DNA from: Lates calcarifer
Lineage: Eukaryota; Chordata; Actinopteri; Centropomidae
Direction of reading: 5' to 3'
Length of the DNA stretch: 64,000 nucleotides
Assembly: GCF_001640805.2 (NCBI RefSeq)
Contig: NC_066838.1
Location: forward strand, 7,794,601 to 7,858,600
A model generated the notes under the pieces. The model ran no database searches, had not been told where the DNA came from, and saw only the letters and a list, made by a program, of their open reading frames with translations. Position numbers and translations under genes: made by a program. This document shows positions 21,797 through 35,695 of this stretch, piece after piece (the first letter of the stretch is position 1; the number at the start of each line of letters is the position of its first letter).

Positions 21797-24700
21797 CTCT
21801 AAAATATTCCAAAAAACATAATTAACTCCACCAAGAAGGCTGGGGTTTTGACTCATTTGTTAGTCTGTTATTAAGCGAGACATCTGAGAAATGTGCTGCA
21901 GCATTTCAGTCACGTTTGGTAGGAAGTTAGATCATAAATACAATAAGTAAATGCTTAACCTTTGCTGCAGCCTGAGGGTTTCAGTCCAGGTGCAGATTTA
22001 GGATTTTTTACATTATGACAAGACTTTTCTTTCTTCTAATAAACAGCTGCACTTACTTTAACTGAAAAAATGTCACATGAATGTTTTATGACTAGGCAAA
22101 GTGGGCAACAGCTCCAAAGCTCTAAACCATCATATTCATTGTGTCTGTTGGTTTGTGGTAATTTGATTAATTCAGATACTTTGGGAGTAAGCATAACTAA
22201 AGCACAAAATTAATTGATATTTAGGCCTTAAGGCAGTTCCTAATTTATGTCTGCCTGCATCCAGGGCTGTAGCTGTAGCCTGATAGCCTGACTCTACCTA
22301 GTCTAGCATTAAAATTCCACATTTCATTATTCATTTAAAAGTTTGACTATGTTTTCTGTAAATCTTATCTCACCACATGACATTCTGGTGCTATGAAATG
22401 TAATTCTGACAAATTTTAACTTTCATTTTGAGCTGAATTTATCTGGGTTGAATGAACAAAATCAAATTTCATGAACTCAAAACCTCCAAATCTCAAACAG
22501 TATAACCGACATAACTTCCGTGCCCACAGTGGCAACTACATCCCTGCCTGTCTTAAAGTTTACATGGTCTACAATTCATAATAAATCTGTTTTTAACTAC
22601 CACAAACTGAGGCCTGCGGCTCACTTGTTCCCTGGAGACTGTCACCATCATCCTACTTATGCAGAAATAATGCTACTTTTATATCAGAGGTTTCTTCATG
22701 TGTACTGATGAAGAGCAGCTGAAATGCTTCTGTTCTGTTCAGTCAAATTTAAATACTATAACCAGCCTGTAGGTTTTCAAAGACTGTGTTACCTCAGTGA
22801 TATTTTATCAATATAAAATAAAAACGCTCAGCATCAGTTAGAGAAGCAGTAAGGACAAAACAGCATAAATACCAACACTAATAAATATTTAAAGGTACCA
22901 ACAACATATTCAAGAGAAAGTTTGAGAAAAACAAATTGAGAAAAGGGTACTGAATCTATTCTATGCAACAATAACAGCAAAGTCGGTCAGATAAGAGCCT
23001 CCAAGCATTGTCTATCGGCTTCAGCCACAGGGAAAAGGTCCACTCTCTGTTCCAATGCCAAGTGTTTCTCTCTGAGGCCAGACTTTATGGAGATGAATAA
23101 ACCCTGCCAGCTAACTTCAGCGCTGCATGTATACTGTGCTCTATCTCTTTCAGTGTAGACGAAAGAGACAAAGTGAACTGGTGCTGCAGCTACAAAAGAG
23201 AGAGAGAGAGAAACAATTCTCCTCTAAGCCTCTTTCAGCTGTAACATTTCACAATTAATACCATTAGTTTTAGCTTTAACCATTTTTTTCCTCTTTTGGT
23301 CACACTTTTCTTAGTCCATGGCTGACAACATTTCAAAAATGTCAAGTGATTATGTTTTTGACACTAGCAAGTTTTAGCACAGCTGCACCAGCAACAACAG
23401 TAGAGTACACAATAGAACAAGTAGAAAAACTAGGAATATTCTCATTGTTAACATAGTTTATTCTTGTATACACTGAAAGCCTAGAAAGAAACAGAAAATG
23501 AACAATAACATCATTGTGAAGACCTTGTGGAGAAAGAACAAAGCTCTACTCTATTATAGAGTTAAGTACCCAAACCATAACTGAGGCACTTAAATGTAAC
23601 AATGCTGAATTCATTCAAAGTAGTGCACACGAAAATCAAGGACTCCACAGGGACAGCCCAACCAAGTGCCAAACTTAGTCAGATTTTGGCTTTATACCAG
23701 GTATAGACATCAAAAACCTACTCTGAATTACTGAGGTATTAAAAGTTATTGAGAAATGTTCCAGTGGATGATTCCAGTGATATCAAATTTAAACACATAA
23801 GATGACATGACAGTAGGTGCTTTGTCATCTTTGTTATACAATATTTATTTAAACAGTCACAGATTTGTGCTTAAAAAACATAAATCACAGAAACAGTCAT
23901 GCAGATAGTTTTGGGAGAGGAGTTTTCTCAGTCAAAAGTTCACTGCTATTTTTCATTCTCAGTCTGTTGTTTGACACAGAGCTTTGTGGATTATAGCAAG
24001 TGACTTGGACACGTGGGCCTGGCTATTCATTCTTGTCCGTTGGGAACAGGATATTGTGAAAAGAATCAAATCGGAAAAAAGTCAACTTGCTAGTATCAGA
24101 GCATTCCCATGCATGAGCTTTGACATCTAATACCTTAAAAACAGCAAATTAATAGATACCTTTAAGTTCTAAGTAGTTTATTTACAGGCATGTAATTTGG
24201 AATAACAGGCCCTTTAGGAAATAAGAATTTAAAGGTAACAGCTGTGTGCAGAAGTAATGGAAACCCTGTGAATGTAGCACCTTATTTGATTGATTGACTG
24301 ATTGTTCAGTGCCAGACGATGTAGTTCACTGTCTTTAAACAAGGCAAAAGCCTGTTGAGTGTTGGCTGGCCACAGTAAGCAATACAAACTTAGAAATTGG
24401 CTTTGGGAGGCTATAAAATAACCACCAACATTTGTCATTTCTACAGTGCTCTCAGTACAGACTGTAATGGAAGGAATCCAAGAAGTCTCAATCTGCTATT
24501 ATGAAGTGGCTGATGAATTGTGGAATCCAACATTCAGTTTCCTGCTCCAGCAGAGAGTCCTGGCTGCTAAGGAAAACCTGCAACACCGGAATCGATCACT
24601 TTGACAGACTGACTCATTGACACTATTGTGGGGGCTAATACTTAAGGAGATTAAAATGAGCAACGTGCCAGCGCTCCACTTCACTCTGAGCAACAGGCCA

Positions 24701-27700
24701 GCAGGGAAACCCTATTGGTCAGCTGTGAGTGGCTGATTGAATGACTGATAGGCAGGGTAGACCTCAATCAGCACTTTTACTGCCCAAGTCCAGAGGTGGC
24801 AACAGAGGAGACTGTCTACGTCATTTATCTCCTTCCAGGGTGTGTGCCCTTACTTTGACTTCACCTATTCTCTCAAAACAAGTCAGAAAGGAGGCAGTAA
24901 TTGCATTCTTTGCTCCTCTCACTGAATAAAGTACCATACCACTACTTTTTCCTACATCACAACTTAAAATTTAAAAAAGTATGCTGTTGCGCTTTGACAT
25001 TTGCATATCTTACTACCCACCTCCCCACTGAACTGTATTCATCCCTCTTCAGTGTGAAAACTCAGAGATAAACCCAGGTAGATAATCATTGTGGTGATGT
25101 AGTTGCAAGTCTGTTTTAATATCATATGTAAGTCCACGCTTTCAAAAATAGTTGTCAGTGTATAAAACCTCCATCCTCCAAATGTTCTCCACTGACATCT
25201 TCAGTGCACTTAAAACTTCTTTGAAAATAGCTCCTCTAAAACATTCACTGGTATTTATACTGATAATTAAATGAGCTGTATTTTCATAATTCACTCTGTC
25301 AGCAAGCATTCATATATTTTTTGAACAAACCACTTCATAATCTGCAGCATGTTAGCACACAAATGTCTGGATGAGGAGCTTGGTAATAACCTCTGTCAAA
25401 CCACGTTTCTGTTGTAGCAACAAAGGCGTCAGGATGGTGGTAATATCATTCATGTTCTCATTTTGCACATCTCAGTTGATCCATATACAACTTATTTACT
25501 TGAAAGGCAAGTCTGAAAACAAGTTGAGGATGAGATTAGAGGAGGGTTAAATTAAGTTAATGTGTATTATCTACTTCATCTTATTCCTCTGTAAATCGAT
25601 TTCTCTCTTTCCATTGCAAAGGGGTCACATGAGGAAGTCTTCTCTCATTCTCCCAGTGGAAAGTTCAGTAAATATTAAACTGAGGCAAAAACAGTTATTT
25701 TAATTTTTCAGACTGAAATGTATTTAAATTAAGTTGTCAGCATGAGAAGTTTTTGGTTGGTTTTCCTGTTGTAGCTTTATGGTAAGTCTGGCAGAGAAGA
25801 CAGAACAACTTGTATGTCTGTTGTGTCATGTACTTAATTTCTTACTTCTCCTTTATCCTTATGTTTTCTCCCACCCTTTCTCTCCATGTCTCAAAAAGCA
25901 CAGGTGCATCTAAAAACCCTAACGACTCTGTTCAGTTCAGGTGTGGTCAGTATCTAAGTACTGACTATATAAAACTTGCCAGGCACAGGTGTTACTAATA
26001 ACCTTAACGATGGTTAATGTTCACTCGAGTGTCCTGGTAAGTGTGACGGTGAGACAGTATGCACAATATTGCACAATTTCAGGTAAGTTTTGTACTGGCA
26101 AATCAGCTGCTTAATGATAATGTCAGGAGCCTTGTGACATCCAAACTTAGCAGCTAATTATATGATATTTTATAAGTGCCTTGTTCGCAGCTGTTGTTAC
26201 TGACTTATGTAGCATTATCTCTAACCATTAGATAGTTTTCAGTTAATATTGACACTAGTGACAGTGTATAATTTTGGGGCCTTTTCATGGTCAGCAACAG
26301 CATCTAATGTTAACAAGAATATATGCCTTTACTGTGGCACTGGCTAAAATAACAGCTAGCAGTGCCCGCTTTTCTATTAGTTTATCTTACTTTTGCCTTA
26401 TTGCCTTATAGTGCTAATAATAAATTACCAGCTATTAGCCATGTGATGGCCAAAGCCAGCTGTCATGTCACTGATATTGCAGGACAGTCCACTCAAAAGT
26501 TATCTAAATCTTAAGTTAGCAGCTTGTGGACATTGTTAGAGGCTAGTGTTACTAAATTAATTACTTTACTTTAACATTAGCCTTAAAGCAACCAAATGTT
26601 AGCCTGGTCATTCTGTTATATCAAAAGGCCACGCTAAATACAACTCAGTGTGTCATGCATTTGAAAATATGTTATTCAAACACTGGAAACAACCACTGTG
26701 TAGTTAAATCCCCAGAACCATCTTATGATCCCGTTGAAAAATAAACACATTTCTTTCCCTGTGGTGGTTGCAGGACTGTTAGACTTCAATTGTCACCAAA
26801 AGGACAAGTGGACTCAGTGGATGTTTACACAACACAAGCTCGGTTTTAAAATGAAGCCATGTGAGAGAAAGTCTAGGTTTTTGGTTTGTTTGTATTTCAG
26901 AGTGCCTTCGAGTCTCAATAAGTTGACTGGAATAACAGAAAGGGCTTTTGGTTGTTTTTCTTTCTTGAAAAAGAAATATGTGCACCATTAAATATTTCCA
27001 AAACCATAAGTGATTTCTCTGCTGTAATGTCATTCCTTTATAGATGCATAGAGCAATATTTATTGCAGTGGTAAATAACAACACACCTCAGGAAGGGTAA
27101 AGACAAGCTGTTTTCATTTATCTTTCTTCTTTCTTTTATTCTCTTTCTTCCCAGTTGCTTCTTTGCCCTGTGGGAGTCATGCCTTCTTTCATCTTATCTA
27201 AATGTGAACTTAAAGATGAAATGAATAATTGATTTAACTTAATGCGTAAAAAAATGAGTTTATGTATCTGTAGCCTGGTACTTAAAAGACATCAGATATT
27301 AGACATCAGTCATCAAGTCTTGCCTTCATTTTTCTCAAACTATTTATGCCCCACAAAGGACTAACACCAGCTTTTTCATCCTCTGAATGCAGAGTTAATT
27401 ACTGTAATGTGCATGACGGGAAAGATTCAGTCATTGTCAGCATTCTGTTTGGGCCGTGTCCCAACGCATGCTGCAACAGAGCAGACAGAGTGAAGCCTGT
27501 GAGCGACAGTGAAGAAAAGACTGGGATTATTAGGGTTCTTTTTTATTATAACCAGATAAATGAATACTGGTTTGTTACTGCATGATAACCAGTTGTGCGA
27601 TCTTAAGAATACCAGAAATTAAAAGTTATAAACTGGGTCCCTTTTAGCCTCCATGTCTCCTTTTTTGTGCTTCCTTAACCTGTGATGAAACATTATGGTT

Positions 27701-28845
27701 CTGGACGCAAGATATTTTGTGAAAGTAAATGAAGCGAAAGGATATTTGATTCCTTTAGGTAATTGTAGGTTTTTGAGGTCATGGTAACACTTCTACAGAC
27801 TGATCCTGAATGTTGTTTCTATACTTATTTTCCATCAAGTTAATGGAAGAGAACAAATTAGTGATCAGATCCTTTTACCTTGAACAGCTCCCCAGGAAAC
27901 CATCTAACCATCTAAAGAGTTTGGAAGTTTAATATAAACACAGTATGTGTGCCAAAGAAGAGGACTGTTTCCCCTAAAATCACTGACGTCTCAATGGCAA
28001 AGCTGTGGAAGCTGTGGAAGCAATTAAGTAGTGCTGCTGGCATAGGTTTCCTTTTAGGGTGAGATAAAACAGTGGGAAATAAAATTATACCTTCTATTTG
28101 AAATTTTGGTTACTATTACCACTGTATTCATATTTTTAGCCACTATAGGTAGCAGAAGAACTTCAAAACAAGTAGACAGACACACAGCCCTGACATATCA
28201 TTACCAAGTAAAGTTGCAATGGCTAAAATTTTAGCAAACTCTCCCCTGTGAAGCATGTCATTTGTTATATATAAGATTTCCAGGCTGCAGTAGGGTAGAC
28301 AAGCACCAACTTAAATGAGAGACAGGGGCAGAGAGAGATACTTTGTAGAACAGATGGCCAACAATGAAAGAAGGAAGTTACACATAGAAAGTAGAAGCAG
28401 CAGAGCAAAAGAATAAAACTGAGGAAATGATAGGACATCAACAGAAGGAAAACCACAGAGGAGTGCACTAATCTAAGAGAGAATAGCATTACACCAGGAG
28501 AACACAGGTACCTCAGTGTATGTAACAGAAACCTGAGGGTTTCCCTTGTTGCTGGAATTGATATTTCAAAGGCAGTAAAGACACTGATTAGGGGAGGGTG
28601 TCTGACAGTAACATTGTCAATACAATCACAGTTTATGTTTGTGTATTGTGTCACACTTAACATACTCTTTTGCAGAGACTGTATATTTTTATCTACTATA
28701 TTTCTATTGGTTTAGTTAATTGCTTGTATTAGATTTGACATAAGGCCTCTCAACAAGACTCTGTTTTTACATAAAGCAGCATATGGCAGAGCTGATAAGT
28801 GTGCAACTGAGATGACACGTGATTTCCTCTCTGCTGCACTACACG

Positions 28846-28865
28846 CACACACACACACACACACA
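28846..28865. repeat. (CA)n microsatellite
   Basis: Ten CA units. Confidence 0.95.
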
Positions 28866-30659
28866 GGAAAAGAGAAGAGCAAGCACAGATTTTGAGACAA
28901 TAGATGATACTGATGATGAGATAATATACACACCACAATTCATGTTCAAAGTGGAGTTAATAAACCTCACAGTGGACATTTTGAATTGTTATAGGCGAGA
29001 AAAGCACTTGCTTCTACATTTGCTTCTACAGCAGCATTTGGATCACTGTGACATTCATTAATGTCGCAGTAAGCCATGCTGAGCCACCACACACAATAAC
29101 AAGACCCTGAAACTGAACACTGGAATGAAATGCAACCTCAGTTAATACCATTAGTTACACTTGAGTTACTTACAAAATGTTCACTGTGAAAAGAGTCTGC
29201 TGTTCACCTGACAATCTCACTTTACAGTCTAATGATATCTTCATGACATTAATGACATTTCATTATGTGAAATGCCATGCTAATGAGCCAACAGGCACAA
29301 TACCAGTACCCCAGAACTAGTCAACTAAATGGAATCTGCCCATTATTTATCTTGTCAATTACAATATAAATATATCATGCTATCATAATATATTTAAGTG
29401 CACATACTGCTGGTGACATATACATTCATAGGTTATTAAAAAAAAGTAGCTCTTCTGTTTTTTGTGAATTGTATTGTGGGAGAGGAGTGTCAATCAACAG
29501 AACACTGGATTATCAGGCAAATTTTGAGAGTATAACAACATCTATTACTATTCTACAGTGTGAATTCACTTCATATTTAAACCCTGGTTTAGAATGAGAT
29601 CAATCACAGCTGTGTAGTATTACACAGAGAGTGGCTCCATCTAGTGTACATATGAGGTCAATACAAAGTGAGGGCTCCAACTGTCTCTGATTGTCTCTGT
29701 CCCTCTGATTGCATTTGACAGCAGTCACCATCTTGAGCTGTCTGATGATATTAGAGCTTACAACTATGGGAATCTTTGCTGTTGTTTTTGTTCATTCCAT
29801 GTGACACAAATAAAGCATGACAACTATTACAGTGTATGCATTTGCATTTTAAATGGCTGCTGGGTCCTTGAGGCTGGTAGGGGTTATGCTTCAAATACTT
29901 GTTTCTGTAATCTTCAGCTCTCTTTTCTCACACATTTTTAAGAAGATTTCAGTTCCTCTGTGTGTGTTCATTTTTAGTGACTTATGTGAACGTGCTGTTA
30001 AATGCGCAGAGATAAAACAGTGTCCGCAGGGTGTCAAAACATCAGCTTCATTTATTTATTTACTTTTTATTCTTTTTCCATGGTGGATGTTTTGGTTTTC
30101 AGATAATCTGGGCTATTTTTAGTTTCTGTACTGTCCTTTTATATTGAAAACTGTAAGTGTCTTTTTTTCCTTTTTTCTCTGTTTAAAAAGGGTTTATTTC
30201 GAGGTTTCTGCAGGTGCAGCTGTACATATCTCCACAAACCTGAGTAACTGATTAAGGAAATCTAAATTGAATTAAGTGCTTGATTAAATTGCACAAACTA
30301 AGTATGATTATTCATTAAGTTAATACAAGCAGCATAAAAATCATTTTAATGAATGAATATGAATGCAAGCAATCTGCTGATGATGGCCTTTGACTTTCAA
30401 ATGTAATTTATTGTAAAGTTAATTCTAATCAGTTGTACATCATATCACATGAACTGTCAAAGTCCTAAAGCTGTCATGGGAGAGTAATTATCGCCTCAAG
30501 CTGACCTGAGACAGGAAGTCTCAAAAAAGTATACAAGATGACAGAATGAAAGAAAAAAGAGATGACCGAGCCTCACACCAAGTCACCGAGTCTGTTCCAA
30601 TTTCCTGAGCAGCTAATGGCATCTATCTCTCCTGTTGTTCCACAGATGCCTATCATCAA

Positions 30660-30660
<1 letters not shown>

Positions 30661-30692
<32 letters not shown>
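30661..30692. repeat. (CA)n microsatellite
   Basis: Sixteen uninterrupted CA units. Confidence 0.95.
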
Positions 30693-30696
<4 letters not shown>

Positions 30697-30830
30697 TTCA
30701 TAAACACCTTTACATCATCTAGCCTGATGTTTATTCTATTTTCTGGTCTTTGGTGTCTGATTTGCTTGCTGCAAAAACAGACTTATTGTCTTAGAGATAC
30801 AGAAAATAGAATATGAGGAGTTGATGGAAG

Positions 30831-30852
30831 AAGAGAAGAGAAGAGAAGAGAA
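30831..30852. repeat. (AAGAG)n microsatellite
   Basis: Four tandem AAGAG units plus a partial unit. Confidence 0.9.
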
Positions 30853-32372
30853 GCTTTCACATTGGATAGTGCAAATACAGCAAGGTGCAGAGGGCAGAGC
30901 AACTTGCTCAGAGGCATGGAGACGAAAAAAATGGAGAGGAGAAAATAGCAATTAATTAATAACAGACTGAAGCAAGCAAAAAAAAAAAACCAGATCAATA
31001 GTGGAGAAGGGAATGGTAGAGTGGAGAAGATAGAGAAAGGCATGGATAAATGAAATGGATAAAAGAATAAGAGTCAAAAAGAAACAGTAAATCCCTTGTT
31101 GCTCTGTGCTGTTTATGGAAATTTGTGCAGCAATACCTACACTACGCTCAGCCTTTTCAAAGTGAGAGTGCTGCTAAACAATGTGTCTGAAAAGAGGAGC
31201 TGCCAATATGAACATCACAAGGACAGTTTCCTCCCTTCTTTCTGCTTCTTAAAGTGACCTTGAATAATAAGCACCCATGTTTCTCCTCAGTTATCCTACA
31301 AACAGAAACTCTCTCATTCTAGGCAGTGTGTGTTACCTGCCTCTGTCTAACTGGTATTTCTGTTCCCTCTGGGTAACATACAGCTACTATAGGTACTTAC
31401 ACATTTCATATAAAAAAGGTGCTGTGGATATCTATCATTAAATTGAGGCTTGATGGGGTTGCACTATATTTGCTAACTCAAACTCTTTTATGAATTTGTG
31501 TGTTGTTTGGCCTCCACAAGGAGATTTTGCAGGTCAGTGTAGTTACTATTTAATGTGTGTGTTCCTGTGTGTTCAAATTCAAGATCATTCTTTTCTACTA
31601 ACATCGCTCAAATAATAAATGTGATGTGTGGCCATGACCAGGCCATCTCAGCCTCCTCAGTCTCAGCCCACTGTTAAAATTGCATAATCCGGTGTTATGC
31701 AAAGCACTGTGCATGTCTAGCCAGTAGAGGGCACTATATGAATGAGAAAAGTAGATGCTCCAATGCAGTCCAAGGAGGTTAGGTAAGGAATGATACTGCA
31801 TGTTTAGTCAGGCTAGAAAGGCATGCAGCAGTCTTGCTGATCAGCTTTATAACTCAGTATCAGGCCTCTTGAAGACATAACTTGCTACAGAAACACAGAT
31901 GTGAAAAGTCATCATGACATTTTTAAAACTCTAGGGAAGTGAAACAGACATACAGATTGACGATTTGTATGCATAGTTGAGTTGGAGCTATAGTCAGTTT
32001 ATAGATGGCAGTCTGTTATTGTATCCATGTGAATCCCAGCTTCACTTTCAGTCTCACTGAGGTGATCAGACATATCATCAGCATGACAGCATCTCCCTCA
32101 GCAACAAACAGTCTGAGGAAGAGTGATGACACAAACCACTTGCTTGGACCTTTAGGCTACAGCAACAGCATCAGCTGGATTCTATAGGTGGTTACAACTG
32201 CCTGAGGCCAAATAAGATGTTGTAGTTAGATTAAAGGCTAGAGGAGGAATGTATTCATTCAAGCTTAAATCGTCAGATAAGGGAGATAAAGATTTTGTGA
32301 ACATGCAGCATATATATTTTTTAGACTAAATAGCACAGCAAAAATATGACATCATATTGCAGCAGTCAATGG

Positions 32373-32374
<2 letters not shown>

Positions 32375-32413
<39 letters not shown>
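32375..32413. repeat. (CA)n microsatellite
   Basis: About nineteen uninterrupted CA units. Confidence 0.95.
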
Positions 32414-32417
<4 letters not shown>

Positions 32418-32703
32418 CCTCTCTCTGTTTGAGGACATTATTTTCATGCTCTTCATCAATGGAAAAAAATAACACTGAAAGCAAAGCTAACTGGATTATG
32501 TTAATGGACTGAAATGGTCTACTCCAGTTTGGTCAAGAGTGGGACCTCTACTCATACTGCAGTCCAACCAAATTCCAGTCCTTTAGTAAAGACATGGCTT
32601 TCTGTACTCAGCTGATTCAAACTTGTTTTCACCTTATGCAATTTTTCACTCAGACTGAACTTTGACTGAAAACAAAACATGTCATAGAAGCATGTCATAG
32701 CAG

Positions 32704-32734
32704 TAAAAATAAATAAATAAATAAAAATAAAAAA
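32704..32734. repeat. (AAAT)n-rich tract
   Basis: Imperfect AAAT/AAATA tandem. Confidence 0.85.
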
Positions 32735-33317
32735 GCACTACAGTGGAATACAAACATTATTTATTATTAGTAACACCTGTGTCTGACAAGTTGAACTGTG
32801 CTCCATGAAAGACGTCCCTGGCAGTCAGATGAGGTGCCCTGTATGTGAATAATGCTTCTGTGTAAAAATACAGACAGGTCTTTTCACAGCAAACGTTGAG
32901 GACATGTACTCTGAGTGTGTTAAAGCCCCCACACACTCAGACTATGTGCCACTGACACACATGTTTTTATCTATTTCGCCAAATCAGATCTCCTCTAGAG
33001 GCTGCCTGAACTTATACAACTTGTGCTTGATTGACATCTGTTTCACTTGTCTGTTTGGGTGGGGCAATGTTTTCATTGTTTTGAGAACAAACATGCTGTT
33101 CTTTTCAGAACAGCCCCACCCAATTTAAATACCTTTAGACATTTAAACTACAGTATGTCTTCATTTAATACAGGATACATTTCCTTAACTTAACTTTGTG
33201 TTTTCATGCAAACATTAAAACAGCCATTGCAGATTTTAAAGTGAAAATTTTAATTTATTTTTCATTTAATTTATTAATGCTAGTAGTTTGTGAATATGTC
33301 CATAAATACAAAGTGGC

Positions 33318-33375
<58 letters not shown>
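33318..33375. repeat. (AAT)n microsatellite, about 19 units
   Basis: Uninterrupted trinucleotide tract of about 58 bases. It lies about 125 bases before the predicted ETS site of the plus-strand gene's promoter. Confidence 0.95.
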
Positions 33376-33376
<1 letters not shown>

Positions 33377-33479
33377 CTTCAAGAGCGATGCAAATGGTCA
33401 AACATTAAATAAATCAAGTCGTAACTTTCTGTGTTTCACTTGTGTTGTCATGCAGTTTTTTGTGCCTGTGGTAACCTAC

Positions 33480-33550
33480 AACAGTTTAGATGCTCGTGCA
33501 CTTCCGGAACTTTCGTAATGGCTTTTTTTGTGCAGAGCGCATGCAGGGAC
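33480..33550 (+). promoter_or_regulatory. Predicted TATA-less promoter with ETS and NRF1 motifs
   Basis: ACTTCCGGAA at 33500-33509 is a strong ETS/GABPA-type site, and GCGCATGCA at 33537-33545 is an NRF1-like site. Both lie in a locally CpG-enriched segment that contrasts with the flanking AT-rich DNA. The pair is typical of vertebrate housekeeping promoters. The direction is inferred from the good donor downstream at 33688. Confidence 0.5.
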
Positions 33551-33688
33551 CAACAGGACCGACCCTCCTCTCTTAGCTAGAAACGGATGAATGAGTGAAA
33601 GCGGCCAAGCCTGCCCCGCATCTTGTAACCACTTCAGAAACAAAAGCTTTCCACTTGGAGGGACTTGCTGCAGAAACAGGGACGGAAG
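33546..33688 (+). other. Predicted non-coding first exon of the plus-strand gene
   Basis: The segment ends GGAAG followed by GTGAGG (donor at 33689), with a second usable donor GAG-GTACAC five bases on. It has no long frame: an ATG at 33588 reaches a stop after two codons. Joining it to the acceptor at 52426 would make it the 5' leader of the acidic-protein gene, with an 18.7-kb first intron. The start position is arbitrary and the join is unproven. Confidence 0.4.
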
Positions 33689-35651
33689 GTGAGGTACACA
33701 CGCCGGCTCTCATGTCCGCTCACAAATATTTACTTTCAGTTCAAACCTTTTTTTTCTGTTTGCATCTTTTTGTGCGAGAGTGCGGAGCGTCAATTAGGCT
33801 CCAGACAATAGAGGAGCACGCTGCGTTTGTGCACCTCCGCTTCCTCCTGTCTGCATTGCTGATGCAGCCTCCTTCCGTGTTATGAAACGAGCGAGCACGC
33901 TGCTTTCTTTTCTTTTTTTTTTCATAGCAAACCCCTCGGAACACGCCGTTACCGGCAGAGATGAAAGCAGCGGGACACAAGGACACGGACAACAGACACA
34001 GTCCACACATCAGCAGAGTTAAACAGCCTTATTGAAATGAATGAACACCTAATTTGTTACCTAACAGCCACTTAGACTACAGGGGCAAACTAAAAAGGAA
34101 GTGGCTTATGTAAAGAGTTATGTAAATTGGGGCTTAGATGTTAACTTAGGTGCTTTATGTATACACAAGCAGTTATGATCTATTATTTGCGGTTTGCAGT
34201 TGAATCCCCTGAAGTTGTGCTCAGTCTCCAGAATGACTTACTGAAGTCTTTGTGAAATGAAACCCAAAGGTTGCAGCAGAGGAGTTCAGAGGTTAAAGAG
34301 CAGACAGTGACACTCTGTCACTGGTCCAATATGGCACTTCTGCATTTTGAGGCAACCAGATCACCCACAGTGGTAGAGGCTGTAATCACAAAGATTTGGG
34401 GCATGTGACAACAGGAAGTGAAATGTTCAAGAATGAAAAAGCTGTGGTAGTAGAAAATATTTTCTGTCTCCATTAACTTTCTGGAGAAAACTGCAATTTC
34501 TGCAACTTTAAATGGAGTTGATATATAGAGTCAACACTCACTTGATATGTGACAGGCGCAGAAGTGTAGAGAGGTGTTTGTTTGGCTGAGTGGTTAAACT
34601 AGCTAGGATGAGACTGAAATGCTTGAGAGCGAGTTGCACCTAAGAGCTTTAGACTCGGAACTTCAGTATTACTTCCCATTTTGATCTCACACTCTGTCTC
34701 TGTTATGCCCACTTTCACGCTATCTGCTTCAGCAATTTCCTTCATTTCCCAGAATGCCTTTTTACAACCCCTAGAGAGATTGCATTGAGAAGTTAAGCCT
34801 GATGCATAGAGTGAGAGAGAGATACAGAGACCTAAAGCTGAGCGCCGTGCCCTTTAATCAATACCCAGTGGGCCTTGTAGCTGCAGTGCATTCTGGTCAG
34901 TTGAAGTAGCTGTGGGTGTTACATCTTGTACTATGGATTTCTGTCTGGACTGTTGAATGTATGCGAAATGGAAACTTTAGACAGAGATCATAAGTGATTT
35001 TTTTTGTGACATCTGCAGAAAAAAATTTTTACAGTTGAAGTTTTAGATTTTTTTTTCTGCTTCTGCTGCAAAAAAACACAAGATCTGTCGTCCTCAGCGA
35101 GTTATTTGTGAGAGTACACTGCAAATGGACAAAATGTACAAATACAAGGTACACTGGTTTCCCCCCTCCTGTAAGCTGGATCAGATATTGTAGCAGTCAC
35201 TGTTGCAATCTGAAATCTTTTGTGGGGGTTGGGGGGCCGTAACACTGAACCAGACATTTTGGTTCCATGTCACATACTGTATCAGGTTGAATGACCCATG
35301 GCAGGAGGATTATGTTCTAATAGTCTGATTCTCAGGCTTCTCTGTCTGCCTCTGCTGTTAGTGTTGATTCAGAGACTTTGTTCTTTTAATCTGACCTTGG
35401 ATCAGGTATACAGCGAACCACTTCAGCCAGACGCAACTTGAGCCGATGAAACCCTCTCGTTTTCTCTTTTTTTCCCACTTTTGTTTATTGCTTCAGTCAA
35501 AAAGCAGTGTTGCAGAGAAGTGAAGGTTTGTTTGCATGTGAGTCATCTATAGTTGTGAATTGGCGCTATATATATATAAATAAATTTGACTATAGAGAGG
35601 ATCAGTCTGTCTTTGAAAATCTCATACCTGTAGTAAATGGCCATCATGTAT

Positions 35652-35653
<2 letters not shown>

Positions 35654-35682
<29 letters not shown>

Positions 35683-35695
35683 AGATAGATAGATA
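35654..35695. repeat. (CT)n followed by (GATA)n
   Basis: About fourteen CT units directly abutting three GATA units. Confidence 0.95.

Larger units (their letters stand above)
21420..33480. other. Intergenic region between two divergent genes; no gene recognised
   Basis: Apart from one dispersed-repeat fragment (21739) and several microsatellites (28846-33375), I see AT-rich sequence with only short random frames. No tRNA, known microRNA hairpin or exon was recognised. Conserved enhancers could be present but cannot be detected without comparison. Confidence 0.5.

Noticed and set aside
28265..28663. 132-codon minus-strand frame
   Set aside because: Hydrophobic Leu/Phe/Ser-rich translation of purine-rich DNA, with no recognisable family.
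33741..34010. Minus-strand frame opposite the CpG-enriched segment after the predicted first exon
   Set aside because: It has a Lys-run from a poly(T) tract and no downstream splice donor of note. CpG content alone explains its openness.
34580..34680. TGGCTGAGTGGTTAAA, resembling the A box of a Leu/Ser tRNA
   Set aside because: No acceptor stem pairing or B box (GGTTCGA) follows in the right place.
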